Part shown: positions 56,281 to 64,000 of the stretch, in pieces | How the letters are laid out: each line of letters opens with the position of its first letter | Numbering within the stretch: position 1 is the stretch's first letter | From: Pseudomonadota bacterium | GTDB taxonomy: Bacteria; Bdellovibrionota; UBA1018; CAIMNF01 | NCBI GenBank assembly: GCA_027491115.1 | Contig: JAIXWV010000020.1 | Coordinates: 165,975 to 229,974 of the forward strand | Reading direction: 5' to 3' | DNA length: 64,000 nt | Position numbers and translations under genes: made by a program | The notes under the pieces: model-generated | Database searches by the model: none | What the model saw: only the letters and a program-made list of their open reading frames with translations | Told to the model about the DNA's origin: nothing

Positions 56281-56741
56281 ACTTCGATCGCTGTACTGGT
56301 CTGGCTGCTCTGAGGATTCGGTCCTGGATCACTGCACACGACCAGTCCTGGAAGCGGGTCGAGTTCGCACGAAGGATCACTCTGGGCTTACTTCCCACTC
56401 CAGCAGGTCCGACCGCTGTCGAATCCTTCCGGATCCTGCTGTTGGCAGAACGCGGGAATCAGGAAAGACTCCGTCTGGAATGGCGGCGAGAGGCCCTGCG
56501 TTGGAATCTCCTGACCGGGGTCGGCTGCAGACTGCGCAGACGCCCTGAACGGAGTGACTTTCCGGAACACGACTTGACCCTGGTGGAGCCAGATGTGGAA
56601 ACGGTCCTTTCCGGTGCCGGCCAAAGGGGGGCGATTCCCCGACAAGAGTACCGCGTCAGGATTGCCTCCCGGAATCAACACTCTTCCGCCGTCGCATGGA
56701 GGTCACCAAATGAAGCCTGGAAGGTCCGATGGATCCCCTAA
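56109..56741 (+). CDS. Pseudopilin-like protein without E5 (PilX/GspK-like)
   Basis: Up to 211 aa. RAG|FSLLGGVLLLMALSMGTGLWISARHLRAITERQ has a prepilin-type cleavage site and helix, but Gly replaces the conserved Glu at +5, as in GspK-type pseudopilins. The body (CTGLAALRIRSWITAHDQSWKRVEFARR to QEYRVRIASRNQ) is globular and Arg-rich. In this frame only CTG 56109 lies between ATG 56034 and ATG 56208; the CTG gives a 23-residue leader, while the ATG 56208 would cut the helix. It overlaps the TadE-like ORF by ~170 bp. Start is unresolved. Confidence 0.45.
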   Translation: MRRRNGGADPSPPLGTTRSDRAGFSLLGGVLLLMALSMGTGLWISARHLRAITERQVNFDRCTGLAALRIRSWITAHDQSWKRVEFARRITLGLLPTPAGPTAVESFRILLLAERGNQERLRLEWRREALRWNLLTGVGCRLRRRPERSDFPEHDLTLVEPDVETVLSGAGQRGAIPRQEYRVRIASRNQHSSAVAWRSPNEAWKVRWIP

Positions 56742-56889
56742 CTGGAAACGAGGATCCGCATTCTTGGAGGTAGCGCTATGGTCCGGTCTGATCGTGTTCG
56801 TTCTGGTTCTTTGCGCCAATCGCTTCGCCCGAACCTATCGGGGATTCTATCGCGCCTTGGAACACCAGCGATCGACCCTGCATTACTGA
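56710..56889 (+). CDS. Short TadE/Flp-like pseudopilin
   Basis: 59 aa from ATG 56710, which has GGAGG 7 nt upstream. KRG|SAFLEVALWSGLIVFVLVLCANRFARTYRGFY shows a prepilin cleavage site with E5 and a single hydrophobic helix, then a short basic tail. Overlaps the previous gene by 32 bp. Fourth pilin-like gene of the cluster, probably a minor subunit or assembly initiator. Confidence 0.6.
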   Translation: MKPGRSDGSPNWKRGSAFLEVALWSGLIVFVLVLCANRFARTYRGFYRALEHQRSTLHY

Positions 56890-57317
56890 GGCAGGTGCGG
56901 GCCCTGCTGGGTCTGCTCGCAGGCCTTTTGCTGGTGGCCCTGGCCCATCGAGGGTCCTTCGAGGCGGGGGCGCGCCACTTTCATGAGGGTCACCTCCTAC
57001 CCGGTGAAGCCTGGCGAGCCGTACTGTCCAGTCGTGGTTTCCGCCCCCTTGCCGTGAACCGGGGCTCTCCGGGAGACGGGAAGGTGAGGATTTCACGAGA
57101 TGGCCGGATCATCGAGTTTCCAGGTGGGATCCAGGACCTTCCTACCGGTGTCCACATTCGGGGGATCCCCGCCCTCAAACCGGATTGGATCGAGCTCAGC
57201 CCAGGAATTGCCGGTTATGAGGCCTGGATCCGGAGCCTGGACGCCCATCCGATTCCCGTTCTGCAGCCGACGAAGCTCCGGGTCAATTCGATTGACCCCA
57301 AAGAGTTCCGCTATTAG
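56778..57317 (+). CDS. Small membrane-anchored protein of the Flp cluster
   Basis: 179 aa from ATG 56778 (GGAGGT 6 nt upstream, but inside the preceding gene and partly fixed by its codons) or about 140 aa from GTG 56895. One hydrophobic segment (ALLGLLAGLLLVALAH) precedes a soluble domain with no family I recognise (FEAGARHFHEGHLLPGEAWRAVL, DGKVRISRDGRIIEFPGGI, KPDWIELSPGIAGYEAWIRSL). Position suggests a pilus accessory. Its stop is 10 bp before the PfkB start, so the cluster may be co-transcribed with the kinase. Confidence 0.5.
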   Translation: MVRSDRVRSGSLRQSLRPNLSGILSRLGTPAIDPALLRQVRALLGLLAGLLLVALAHRGSFEAGARHFHEGHLLPGEAWRAVLSSRGFRPLAVNRGSPGDGKVRISRDGRIIEFPGGIQDLPTGVHIRGIPALKPDWIELSPGIAGYEAWIRSLDAHPIPVLQPTKLRVNSIDPKEFRY

Positions 57318-57327
57318 AATCCCGGCC

Positions 57328-58278
57328 ATGCACACAAGCCCCACCCGTCCGATTTTGACCGTTGGTTCCATGGCCTTCGACTCCGTCCGCACCCCTGCCG
57401 GGAAAGCGGATCACGTCCTTGGAGGCTCGGTGAATTACTTTTCCTTGGCAGCATCGCTGTTCACGCCGATCAAGATCGTCGCGGTAGTCGGTGATGACTT
57501 CCCAAAGGAGCACCTCGGATTCCTGAAAGAGCGCAACGTGGACGTCTCGGGCGTGCAAGTCGCGGCCGGCAAGACCTTTCACTGGGTGGGCGAATACGAT
57601 ACCAACCTGAATGAGGCCAAGACCCTCGCCACCGCCTTGAACGTGTTCGAGCATTTCGATCCGAAGCTTCCCGAGACCCACACCGACTGCCCAGTGGTCT
57701 TCCTTGCCAACATCGATCCAGTCCTCCAGCTCCAGGTCTTGAACCAGGTTCGCGGTCACGAGTTCGTAGCCTGCGATTCGATGAACTTCTGGATCACTGG
57801 AAAGCCCGCAGAGCTCAAGGAGACCCTGAAGCAAGTGGATCTCCTCTGCATCAACGAAAAAGAAGCCTTCTTGCTTTCGGACGAAAAGAGCCTCGAAAAA
57901 GCAGCTCGTAAGATCCAGTCCATGGGTCCATCCAACATCATCATCAAACGCGGTGAATACGGCTCAGCCCTCTTCACCCCGACCGGCACTTTCCTCGCCC
58001 CCGCATTCCTGGTCGACGAAGTCATCGATCCGACCGGAGCCGGAGACAGCTTTGCCGGAGCCGTGATGGGTTATTTGGCCGAGGCCGGTGCCAACCGCGC
58101 CATGATGAAGAACGATCCCCAAGCCTGGGACCAACTCCTCCGTCGCTCGGTCGTCTACGGAACCGTCATGGCGAGCTTCACCATCCAGGACTTCAGTATC
58201 GGCCGCCTGAAGACCCTCTCCCGCGAAGACCTGATGCACCGGAGAGAAAAGTTCATGAGAATGATGAGCGTCGGATGA
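57328..58278 (+). CDS. PfkB-family carbohydrate/nucleoside kinase
   Basis: 316 aa from ATG 57328; the track ORF starts upstream. Shows GGSVNYFSLAASLFTPIKIVAVVGDDFP, IIIKRGEYGSALFT and the ATP-site catalytic motif DPTGAGDSFAGAVMGYL. It phosphorylates a sugar or nucleoside; the substrate cannot be told from sequence. Only weak ribosome-binding sequence is seen. Followed 7 bp later by a metallophosphoesterase on the same strand. Confidence 0.93.
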   Translation: MHTSPTRPILTVGSMAFDSVRTPAGKADHVLGGSVNYFSLAASLFTPIKIVAVVGDDFPKEHLGFLKERNVDVSGVQVAAGKTFHWVGEYDTNLNEAKTLATALNVFEHFDPKLPETHTDCPVVFLANIDPVLQLQVLNQVRGHEFVACDSMNFWITGKPAELKETLKQVDLLCINEKEAFLLSDEKSLEKAARKIQSMGPSNIIIKRGEYGSALFTPTGTFLAPAFLVDEVIDPTGAGDSFAGAVMGYLAEAGANRAMMKNDPQAWDQLLRRSVVYGTVMASFTIQDFSIGRLKTLSREDLMHRREKFMRMMSVG

Positions 58279-58285
58279 TCCGAAG

Positions 58286-59467
58286 ATGAGTCATGCGAAC
58301 CTGATTCGATTCGCACTCTTCTTCACCACGATCTCCTTCCTGGTCTCCTGGCTGACCTACCGTTTGCTTCGGAGACGACTCGGCCTCACCCCGGTCGGAA
58401 ACCGCAGGATGCTGGCCTTTTTCATGGCCTCTGCGGGACTCATGACCCTCGGCCCCTTTTTGTACCGCTTGCTCGAGGCTCCGGCCGGTTCGTTCCCGGA
58501 TCTGATCCTGCAATGGACCCAATTCACCCTGCTTGGCTGGATCGGATCCGTTTTCATCGTGTATTTATTCGTCGAGGTGATCCAGTCCGCTTCAAGACGA
58601 TTCGATCCTCAAAAACGGATTTTTCTGACCGAGGGCGTGGGGCGCACCCTACTGGCCGGCACCACCCTCACTTCGGTGGCAGGATTCTTTGAAGCGACCT
58701 CCGGAGCGGAAGTCGTCCGGGTTCCGGTGACCTTGGACCGTCTCCCACACGCGTTCGAAGGACTCAAGATCGTCCAACTCTCGGACGTACATGTCGGGCC
58801 CCTCATCCACAAAGGTTATCTCGATCGGGTGGTGGATCAAGCTCTCGCAGAAAAGCCGGACCTGATCGTCATCACCGGGGACCTCGTCGATGGGAGTGTG
58901 AACCAACTCCGAGATCAGATCGCCCCCCTGGGCCGATTGAAGGCTGCTGAAGGGGTTTATTTCTGCACCGGGAATCACGAGTACTATTCAGGTGTCCACG
59001 AATGGGTGGCTCATTTGGCCACGCTCGGGATCACCGTGCTCGGGAACTCGAACCGGGTGTTGCGTCGACCGGGAAAAAGCGGCGAAGAACGGATCCTCCT
59101 GGCCGGAGTATACGACCATCAGGCTGCACGATTCGAACCCGCCCATGCTACCGATCCGGTGAAGGCGGCATCCTGCTCTGAAGAAGTGGCCTGCAAGATC
59201 TTGCTGGCCCACAATCCTTTCAGCATCGAGGGTGCGTGCAAATCGGGCTTTGATCTCCAACTTTCAGGACACACTCATGCAGGCCAGTTCTATCCCTATT
59301 CCTTCATCGTGAAACTCGTCCTGAAGTATTCCGAGGGACTGTACCGGGTGAATGAACAGACCCAGCTCTACGTGAACCGGGGCACGGGTTTCTGGGGCCC
59401 CCCGAACCGTTTCGGGAAACGTGCGGAGATCACCTCACTCACGCTGAACGGACGATTCAAGGGCTGA
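58286..59467 (+). CDS. Membrane-anchored metallophosphoesterase (YaeI-like)
   Basis: 393 aa. Four N-terminal hydrophobic segments (~1-120) precede a calcineurin-like domain with all metal motifs: VQLSDVHVGPL, VITGDLVDG, CTGNHEYY, LLAHNPF and LSGHTHAGQF. Shares the layout of cell-envelope phosphodiesterases of the YaeI/UshA-like MPP group; the domain probably faces the periplasm. Substrate unknown. Overlaps the convergent AAA-associated gene by 11 bp. Confidence 0.9.
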   Translation: MSHANLIRFALFFTTISFLVSWLTYRLLRRRLGLTPVGNRRMLAFFMASAGLMTLGPFLYRLLEAPAGSFPDLILQWTQFTLLGWIGSVFIVYLFVEVIQSASRRFDPQKRIFLTEGVGRTLLAGTTLTSVAGFFEATSGAEVVRVPVTLDRLPHAFEGLKIVQLSDVHVGPLIHKGYLDRVVDQALAEKPDLIVITGDLVDGSVNQLRDQIAPLGRLKAAEGVYFCTGNHEYYSGVHEWVAHLATLGITVLGNSNRVLRRPGKSGEERILLAGVYDHQAARFEPAHATDPVKAASCSEEVACKILLAHNPFSIEGACKSGFDLQLSGHTHAGQFYPYSFIVKLVLKYSEGLYRVNEQTQLYVNRGTGFWGPPNRFGKRAEITSLTLNGRFKG

Positions 59468-59933
59468 GATAGAAGGTCTGGGTGTCGTCGTTGTAACCGA
59501 ACATCTCGGCATAACGACCCCAACTCACCACGGTTCCGAAGGACGACTCCGCGTCCTCATTCGGAAGGAGTTCGGCCAGTTTCTCGAGCATTTCCTCGCG
59601 GCTCACCTCGGTGCCTTCTTCGCGGGAAAGGTACTCTTTCACCATTTTGAACAGCGGGATCTCAGCGAGCTTGTCTCGGATCAAATCCTTCCGGTCCGTG
59701 ATGGACGCATCCACCACCTGGTTCCCGAAGGGCTCGACGACCACGTCTCCACCCGGAGTGTGCACCAGGCCGAGCATCTCGGCGGCACGGATCACGGTCA
59801 GGGTCTCACCGAGCTCCATCGAGAGTTCTGCTGCGAGTTTGTAGATGTCCTCACGTCCGCCTTTACCGGCGAGTAATTCGACTAGTCCGAGGATCTGGCT
59901 GATTCCTATTTCAGGGAGGGCTGCGGGTTTCAT
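59457..59933 (-). CDS. AAA-associated domain protein of an anion ABC transporter
   Basis: 158 aa, soluble. It resembles the C-terminal-associated domain (AAA_assoc_C) that is usually fused to nitrate/sulfonate-type ABC ATPases: ILGLVELLAGKGGREDIYKLAAELSMELGETLTVIRAAEMLGLV, GDVVVEPFGNQVVDASITDRKDLIRDKLAE. Here it is a separate gene, 39 bp downstream of the ATPase. It probably binds the ATPase and regulates transport. Confidence 0.8.
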   Translation of the reverse strand: MKPAALPEIGISQILGLVELLAGKGGREDIYKLAAELSMELGETLTVIRAAEMLGLVHTPGGDVVVEPFGNQVVDASITDRKDLIRDKLAEIPLFKMVKEYLSREEGTEVSREEMLEKLAELLPNEDAESSFGTVVSWGRYAEMFGYNDDTQTFYLSP

Positions 59934-59972
59934 GAATACAGGTTCCTTTTTACGCTGTTTGTTCCGATTCTG

Positions 59973-60725
59973 TTAAGCAAGAAGTGAAAAGACCCGATCC
60001 ACGTACTCCACGAAGTGCGGGTCCCGCTTCCGACGTGGACGCGGCAGGTCAATTTTGAGTTCTCCGGCGATCCGGCCGGGACGGTTGGAAAGGATCAGGA
60101 TACGGTCCGATAGCTCGATCGCCTCTTCGATATTGTGGGTGACCATGATCATGGTGTTCACGACATTGTCCCGGTCACTCCAGATGTCGAGCAATTCGTT
60201 CCGAAGATTGATCGAAGTGAGCACATCCAGTGACGAAAAGGGCTCGTCCATCAACAAGAGGCTCGGTTCGACCGCCAAGGCACGTGCCAATCCGACCCGT
60301 TGTTTCATGCCGCCCGAAAGTTCTCTTGGGTAGGCTTCTTCGTAGCCCTCGAGACCGACCTTCATCACGTAGTGCCGGACCCGGTCTCGCCTGAGCTCCG
60401 GATCTTTAGTGCGTGCCTCGAGACCGAGTTCGATGTTTTGAGCCACCGTCAGCCAGGGAAGGAGTCCAAAGTTCTGGAACACCATTGCGGTCTCATAATT
60501 GATCCCCCGGCGCTCTTGCCCTTCGTACAAGATGGATCCGGAGGAGGGCTGAAGGAGACCGTTTAGCATCCGGAGCAAGGTGCTTTTCCCTGCACCGGAA
60601 GGCCCGACGATGGTGATGAACTCCCCTTCCATTGCCTGGAAGGAGATGTCCTCGAGTACAGTGACCTCTCCTTGCGGAAGAAGAAAACGGCGCGAGACAT
60701 TTTTCAATTCGATGAGATGTTTCAT
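59973..60725 (-). CDS. ABC transporter ATP-binding protein (nitrate/sulfonate type)
   Basis: 250 aa from ATG 60725; the track ORF starts inside the permease gene. Shows Walker A GPSGAGKST, Q-loop MVFQNFGLLPWLTVAQNIELGLEAR, signature ELSGGMKQRVGLARALAVEPSLLLMDEPFSSLD and MIMVTHNIEEAIELSDR. Closest to TauB/SsuB/NrtD. Starts 1 nt after the permease stop. Confidence 0.95.
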   Translation of the reverse strand: MKHLIELKNVSRRFLLPQGEVTVLEDISFQAMEGEFITIVGPSGAGKSTLLRMLNGLLQPSSGSILYEGQERRGINYETAMVFQNFGLLPWLTVAQNIELGLEARTKDPELRRDRVRHYVMKVGLEGYEEAYPRELSGGMKQRVGLARALAVEPSLLLMDEPFSSLDVLTSINLRNELLDIWSDRDNVVNTMIMVTHNIEEAIELSDRILILSNRPGRIAGELKIDLPRPRRKRDPHFVEYVDRVFSLLA

Positions 60726-60726
60726 A

Positions 60727-62505
60727 TCAGAATTTAAACCTCTCGAGATTGCGCTGATAAAGCGGTTGCCAGACCAACAGATTGACGAACAGGATCCAAG
60801 CCACCATGACGAGGATGCACAAGGTGATCGCCCGACCGTCGCCGAGTTCGTAGACGGCGGTGGAAAGCAAGGCACCGAGTCCTTTCACTTTCAGGACCTC
60901 GTGCTTCACAGTCATGTATTCCGAAACCACGAGGGCGTTCCAGCCGCCCCCCCAGGCCGTGATAGCCCCGGTGATGAGTGCCGGACGGATGGCCGGGAAC
61001 ACGAGTTTCCGGAATGTGGCGAACGGGGAAAGTCCGTAAGAGCGGGTCGCATCCACCAGATCCGAAGGAATGGTCGATGCGCCGCCGATGGCATTGAACA
61101 ACACGTACCACTGGATCCCGAAGGTGAGGAGAATGAGAGTCGCCAGATCCATTCCACCACCGAATTTCCGGACTCCCACCAGGACAATGAGCGGGAAAAG
61201 CGCGGTAGCCGGAATCGAGGCTCCGAGTTGGGCGACCGTGGTCAGGATGTGACGAAGCCGCGGCTTGTTCCAGGTGAAGTACACCAGCGGCAAGATCCAC
61301 AAGAACGAAATGGAGAGAGCGATCAGGATCCTGCCGGTCGAGTACAGGAGTCCGAGCGGGAGATCCCGGATGACCGGTGGGAGCGGTCCCTTGAACCAGT
61401 TCCAGATGTAGAAGCAGCCAAACACGACCAGGAATCCTAGAGCGAAATATCCGATCGCGACCCGGGCTTTCTTGGTCTGTTCGATCACGGGCTCGATCGG
61501 CTTGCTGATCCCGTGAAAAGCCTTGGACAACAAGTAAGCGGGCAGATCCCAACATAAGGGGAAGACCACCTCTTTCAGGAACCAACGGGCGGGAAGAGTG
61601 AACGTGTTCAGCATCTGAAGCAGGGGCTCGGTCAGGAACTCGAAACGTGAGGCGATCGTCTTCGGGAGCCTCAAGAAGATCCCCACATCCTCCTCATCCT
61701 GGTTGGCAGTGGCATCCTGTCTGAACCGCTCCGACCAGATCATGAGCGGCTTCCAGATCATCACGTCCAGAACGAGGATCATGGTCGCAAGGGAAAGCAG
61801 GCCCCAAAGAACCAGTCCGATCCGTTCTTCTTCTGCGGCCCGGGCCAGGAAACTCCCGATTCCGGGAAGATTGTACTGTACAGGCCCGATGGCGATGATC
61901 TCGCAAGCAACCAGGAAGAACCATCCATTCGACCAGGAAAGAATTGAATTGTAGACCACCCTTGGAATCGCCGCCGGAAGGTAAAGCCTGAAAAAGCGCT
62001 GGCTCTGGCTCAATCCGAAAGCTCGTACCGCCTCTTCGTTCTCTCCGGGAATGGCCTTCAAGGACTCATAGACAGCGAAGGCCAGGTTCCATGCCTGGGA
62101 GGTGAAGATCAGAAAAATCGCCGAGAGCTCCACTCCGATGCGGTGTCCCTGGGTGATCCCGATGAAAAAGCTGATGGCCGCCGGAAAGAATCCCACCACG
62201 GGCACCGACTGCAGGATGTCGATCAGAGGCAGGATGAAGCGGCTGCCTGAACGGGTGCGCGCCGCGAGAATACCGAAAACGAATGCGAAAATGAGAGATC
62301 CGGCGTAAGCCAGGGCCATCCTCATGAAAGAAAGAAACAGAGCCCCAGGAAGATCTGGCAAATAAACGGTTTCGGCACGGAGCTCTGAAAGACGCACCCC
62401 ACCCCGGTAGATCCCGATCATCGCGATGATCAACCCGACAAAGAGCAACAAATAGATGACGCTGGATTTGGTTTTCTCCAGAATTGCGCGGGGAAGCAGT
62501 GCCAT
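60727..62505 (-). CDS. Duplicated permease of an anion-type ABC transporter
   Basis: 592 aa with two binding-protein-dependent permease domains in one chain. The first (~60-265) has LPLIDILQSVPVVGFFPAAISFFIG and an EAA loop ESLKAIPGENEEAVRAFGLSQSQRFFRLYLPAAIPRV; the second (~385-585) has GRILIALSISFLWILPLVYF and the EAA loop VDATRSYGLSPFATFRKLVFPAIRPALI. This matches the COG4986-type duplicated permease. Substrate is unknown and no binding protein gene is in the window. Divergent from the 62535 gene with a 29-bp spacer. Confidence 0.92.
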   Translation of the reverse strand: MALLPRAILEKTKSSVIYLLLFVGLIIAMIGIYRGGVRLSELRAETVYLPDLPGALFLSFMRMALAYAGSLIFAFVFGILAARTRSGSRFILPLIDILQSVPVVGFFPAAISFFIGITQGHRIGVELSAIFLIFTSQAWNLAFAVYESLKAIPGENEEAVRAFGLSQSQRFFRLYLPAAIPRVVYNSILSWSNGWFFLVACEIIAIGPVQYNLPGIGSFLARAAEEERIGLVLWGLLSLATMILVLDVMIWKPLMIWSERFRQDATANQDEEDVGIFLRLPKTIASRFEFLTEPLLQMLNTFTLPARWFLKEVVFPLCWDLPAYLLSKAFHGISKPIEPVIEQTKKARVAIGYFALGFLVVFGCFYIWNWFKGPLPPVIRDLPLGLLYSTGRILIALSISFLWILPLVYFTWNKPRLRHILTTVAQLGASIPATALFPLIVLVGVRKFGGGMDLATLILLTFGIQWYVLFNAIGGASTIPSDLVDATRSYGLSPFATFRKLVFPAIRPALITGAITAWGGGWNALVVSEYMTVKHEVLKVKGLGALLSTAVYELGDGRAITLCILVMVAWILFVNLLVWQPLYQRNLERFKF

Positions 62506-62534
62506 GGTTACTCTTTATTGATACGCTAAAGGGT

Positions 62535-63284
62535 ATGAAGTTGCACTTCATTTCCATGCTGCTTTTCCTTCATCTGCCGAACGTCATGGCAACGAGCTTT
62601 CACGCCGAATCGTTCGAAAGCTTCACCTCGAAGTCGAAGCACATCGTCCGGGGGACGATCAGACGTCAACAAGTGGAGAAGACGACCGCTCCAGACGGCA
62701 CAATCACAATTTACACCTACGCACTCGTCGAAGTGAAAGAACCCCTGAAAGGGGGAATCCATCAAGCAGAGATCCGAGTTCGACGACTTGGAGGTGAGAC
62801 CGAGGGATACCATCACGAGGTCCCGGGATCGCCTGAGTTCAAAGAAGGCGAGGACACGGTTCTCTTTTTGACGGGGGAACAGGAGGACGGCTCCTATGAA
62901 GTTGAGAGCATGGAAATGGGGAAGTTCGGACTCCGGATGGAAAACGGGGCCGAGATCCTGACGGGTGGGATGCTTCAATTCATTCAGCGTGCGAAGAACG
63001 CTCCCGAAAAACTCGTTACCCTGGGTAGCTTGAGAGAAATCATCCGAGCGACCTCGACCACGCCTCCTTCCGCTACGACCGGGGGAGCTCAGGCAGATAC
63101 CACGGCATCTCCCGAGTCCCGTCCCGATTCAGCGGTTCGCCGGGAGGGGACAACGCCGAGCGAGATCTCGACTCCGGATACGACTCCATCTACCTCCGGG
63201 TTGGGAACACCCCTAGGCGCCTTGGTTCTGGTAGTGCTCGCTTTACTCGGGTGGCTCGCGCTCCGTCGCAGGCGAAAGCACTGA
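62535..63284 (+). CDS. Exported protein with C-terminal membrane anchor and basic tail
   Basis: 249 aa from ATG 62535. Signal peptide MKLHFISMLLFLHLPNVMA; then SFESFTSKSKHIVRGTIRRQQVEKTTAPDGTITIYTYALVEVKEPLKGG, a strand pattern seen in several exported proteins whose C-terminus is a sorting-type signal. A long Thr/Pro/Ser-rich linker ends in a hydrophobic segment and cluster of arginines (PLGALVLVVLALLGWLALRRRRKH), like a MYXO-CTERM tail without the cysteine. Function unknown, probably cell-surface. Confidence 0.65.
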   Translation: MKLHFISMLLFLHLPNVMATSFHAESFESFTSKSKHIVRGTIRRQQVEKTTAPDGTITIYTYALVEVKEPLKGGIHQAEIRVRRLGGETEGYHHEVPGSPEFKEGEDTVLFLTGEQEDGSYEVESMEMGKFGLRMENGAEILTGGMLQFIQRAKNAPEKLVTLGSLREIIRATSTTPPSATTGGAQADTTASPESRPDSAVRREGTTPSEISTPDTTPSTSGLGTPLGALVLVVLALLGWLALRRRRKH

Positions 63285-63324
63285 GGTTGTCTTCGGAGAT
63301 CGCCCGCGCTACACTGCATTCAAG

Positions 63325-63837
63325 ATGAAATTTACGCTCGGCTTGCTCACTTCTCTCACTTCGTTGGTACTCCTGGTTACTGCCTCACCTGCTTGGTCAC
63401 AATTCGACGAATCCGCCTTTCGCCAGGCATTGAAGGTGAAACGTAACGTTTATCTTGCCGAGGGGGCCTTCAGCGGAGGCGATCGCTTGATTTCGGATGT
63501 GAAAATTTCGGGAGTCCGGATCGCCGCAAACCCGGCCGGCTATGACCGGGTGGTTGTAGATTTTTCAAAATCCGAGCGCCCGCCCTTTTACTTGGTCGAA
63601 AACGATCCTTCCAACCAGCGCGTCACGGTGACCGTGTACGGGAAGATCAAGACCGACTTTTCTACTCAAAGTACGATCCAGGCAGCCCGAAAAACACGCA
63701 CCCTGAGCGCAGTCGAGTTCCTGCCCCAGGTGGAGTCCGACCGGTGGATGTTTACATTGAATTCTAAATTCCCCATGAAAACCGAGGTTTTCGAGCTCTC
63801 CTCTCCAGCACGGATGATTATCGACCTCAAACCTTGA
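63325..63837 (+). CDS. Exported AMIN-like beta-domain protein
   Basis: 170 aa with a signal peptide (MKFTLGLLTSLTSLVLLVTASPAWSQ). The remainder is strand-rich and resembles an AMIN fold: ISDVKISGVRIAANPAGYDRVVVDFSKSERPPFYLVENDPSNQRVTVTVYG, ending FELSSPARMIIDLKP. AMIN domains bind cell-wall or secretin partners, and PilQ in this window has one. No catalytic domain follows. It is followed by a probable lon gene. Confidence 0.7.
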   Translation: MKFTLGLLTSLTSLVLLVTASPAWSQFDESAFRQALKVKRNVYLAEGAFSGGDRLISDVKISGVRIAANPAGYDRVVVDFSKSERPPFYLVENDPSNQRVTVTVYGKIKTDFSTQSTIQAARKTRTLSAVEFLPQVESDRWMFTLNSKFPMKTEVFELSSPARMIIDLKP

Positions 63838-63868
63838 TTTCTCAAGAATCGACACCATTGATGGGGTT

Positions 63869-64000
63869 GTGGAACACCCCCTGATTCTCCCAGACCAAAT
63901 CCTTCCTCAGTCCCTCTTCACCATCGCCCACCCGGGTCCTGTGCTGTATCCCACCCTCATGGCCCCTCTGGTGATCTGGCATCCGAAGGCCATCGCCACC
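63869..64000 (+). CDS. lon: Lon-type protease, N-terminal start (partial)
   Basis: A 44-codon frame runs to the window end. VEHPLILPDQILPQSLFTIAHPGPVLYPTLMAPLVIWHPKAIAT resembles the LON substrate-binding domain start (PLRDxVVFPGMVxPLFVGRPKSI). The only in-frame start is GTG 63869, after GATGGGG. Too short for the tracker to report. The remaining Lon sequence is outside the window; a LON-domain protein without the ATPase is the alternative. Confidence 0.5.
   Translation, partial: MEHPLILPDQILPQSLFTIAHPGPVLYPTLMAPLVIWHPKAIAT

Overview
The window is a gene-dense piece of a Gram-negative chromosome of moderately high GC. It carries an outer-membrane translocation pair (TamA/TamB-like), a type IVa pilus machine with a secretin, many lipoproteins and a SurA-like foldase. 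The pilus block keeps the order known from Myxococcus xanthus (pilB-pilT-pilC-pilR-pilA-pilG-pilH-pilI-pilD-pilM-N-O-P-Q). It is followed by efp-accB-accC and tamB-tamA-rplM-rpsI. Together with the CHASE2 cyclase and two sigma-54 activator proteins, this suggests a Bdellovibrionota / former-deltaproteobacterial lineage. That placement is an inference from gene order and content. I see no prophage, insertion sequence or CRISPR array.

Layout. 1-1624 (+): end of a sensor kinase and an NtrC-type activator. 1615-30018 (mostly -): a parvulin foldase and a membrane protein; then, in transcription order from the right, ribF, pilB, pilT, pilC, a PilR-like AAA protein, pilG, pilH, pilI, pilD, a GspH-like gene, pilMNOPQ, a TPR gene, efp, accB, accC, a second TPR gene, tamB, tamA, rplM and rpsI, closed by a strong terminator. 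pilA alone is inverted (+) and has its own terminator. 30077-30586: tRNA-Leu followed by a hairpin-rich stretch that repeats the 3' end of the tRNA. 30587-32241 (+): two exported proteins, one with clan-CD-like peptidase motifs. 32248-40174 (-): lysA, a repeat-bearing lipoprotein, a purine-salvage pair, and ftsQ-ftsA-ftsZ. 40270-43001 (+): a pair of M16 peptidases. 42989-43681 (-): TerC protein and tRNA-Lys. 43752-50038: a large HExxH lipoprotein, an aminotransferase (-), acs and cinA. 50161-50993: a near-consensus sigma-54 promoter driving a lipoprotein. 51078-55040 (+): DedA, CHASE2 nucleotide cyclase, cyclic-nucleotide-binding protein. 55745-57317 (+): a compact cluster of Flp pilin and TadE-like genes with no secretion ATPase, leading into a PfkB kinase and a metallophosphoesterase. 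59457-62505 (-): an anion-type ABC transporter with a fused double permease. 62535-64000 (+): two exported proteins and the start of a probable Lon.

How the genes fit together. The central block links pilus biogenesis to translation (EF-P), fatty-acid synthesis (AccBC) and envelope assembly (TamAB), with frequent 4-bp ATGA/GTGA overlaps that imply translational coupling. Signalling is represented by sigma-54 regulation (two activators, one clear promoter) and by a cyclic-nucleotide module whose synthase and receptor are adjacent. Convergent genes often overlap at their 3' ends by 10-30 bp, so the genome is tightly packed.

The points most worth a second look are the orphan Flp/TadE cluster with unclear start codons, the tRNA-Leu-derived repeat region, the AAA-only PilR-like protein, the CHASE2-cyclase/receptor pair, the sigma-54-driven lipoprotein and the putative clan-CD and M13-like peptidases.
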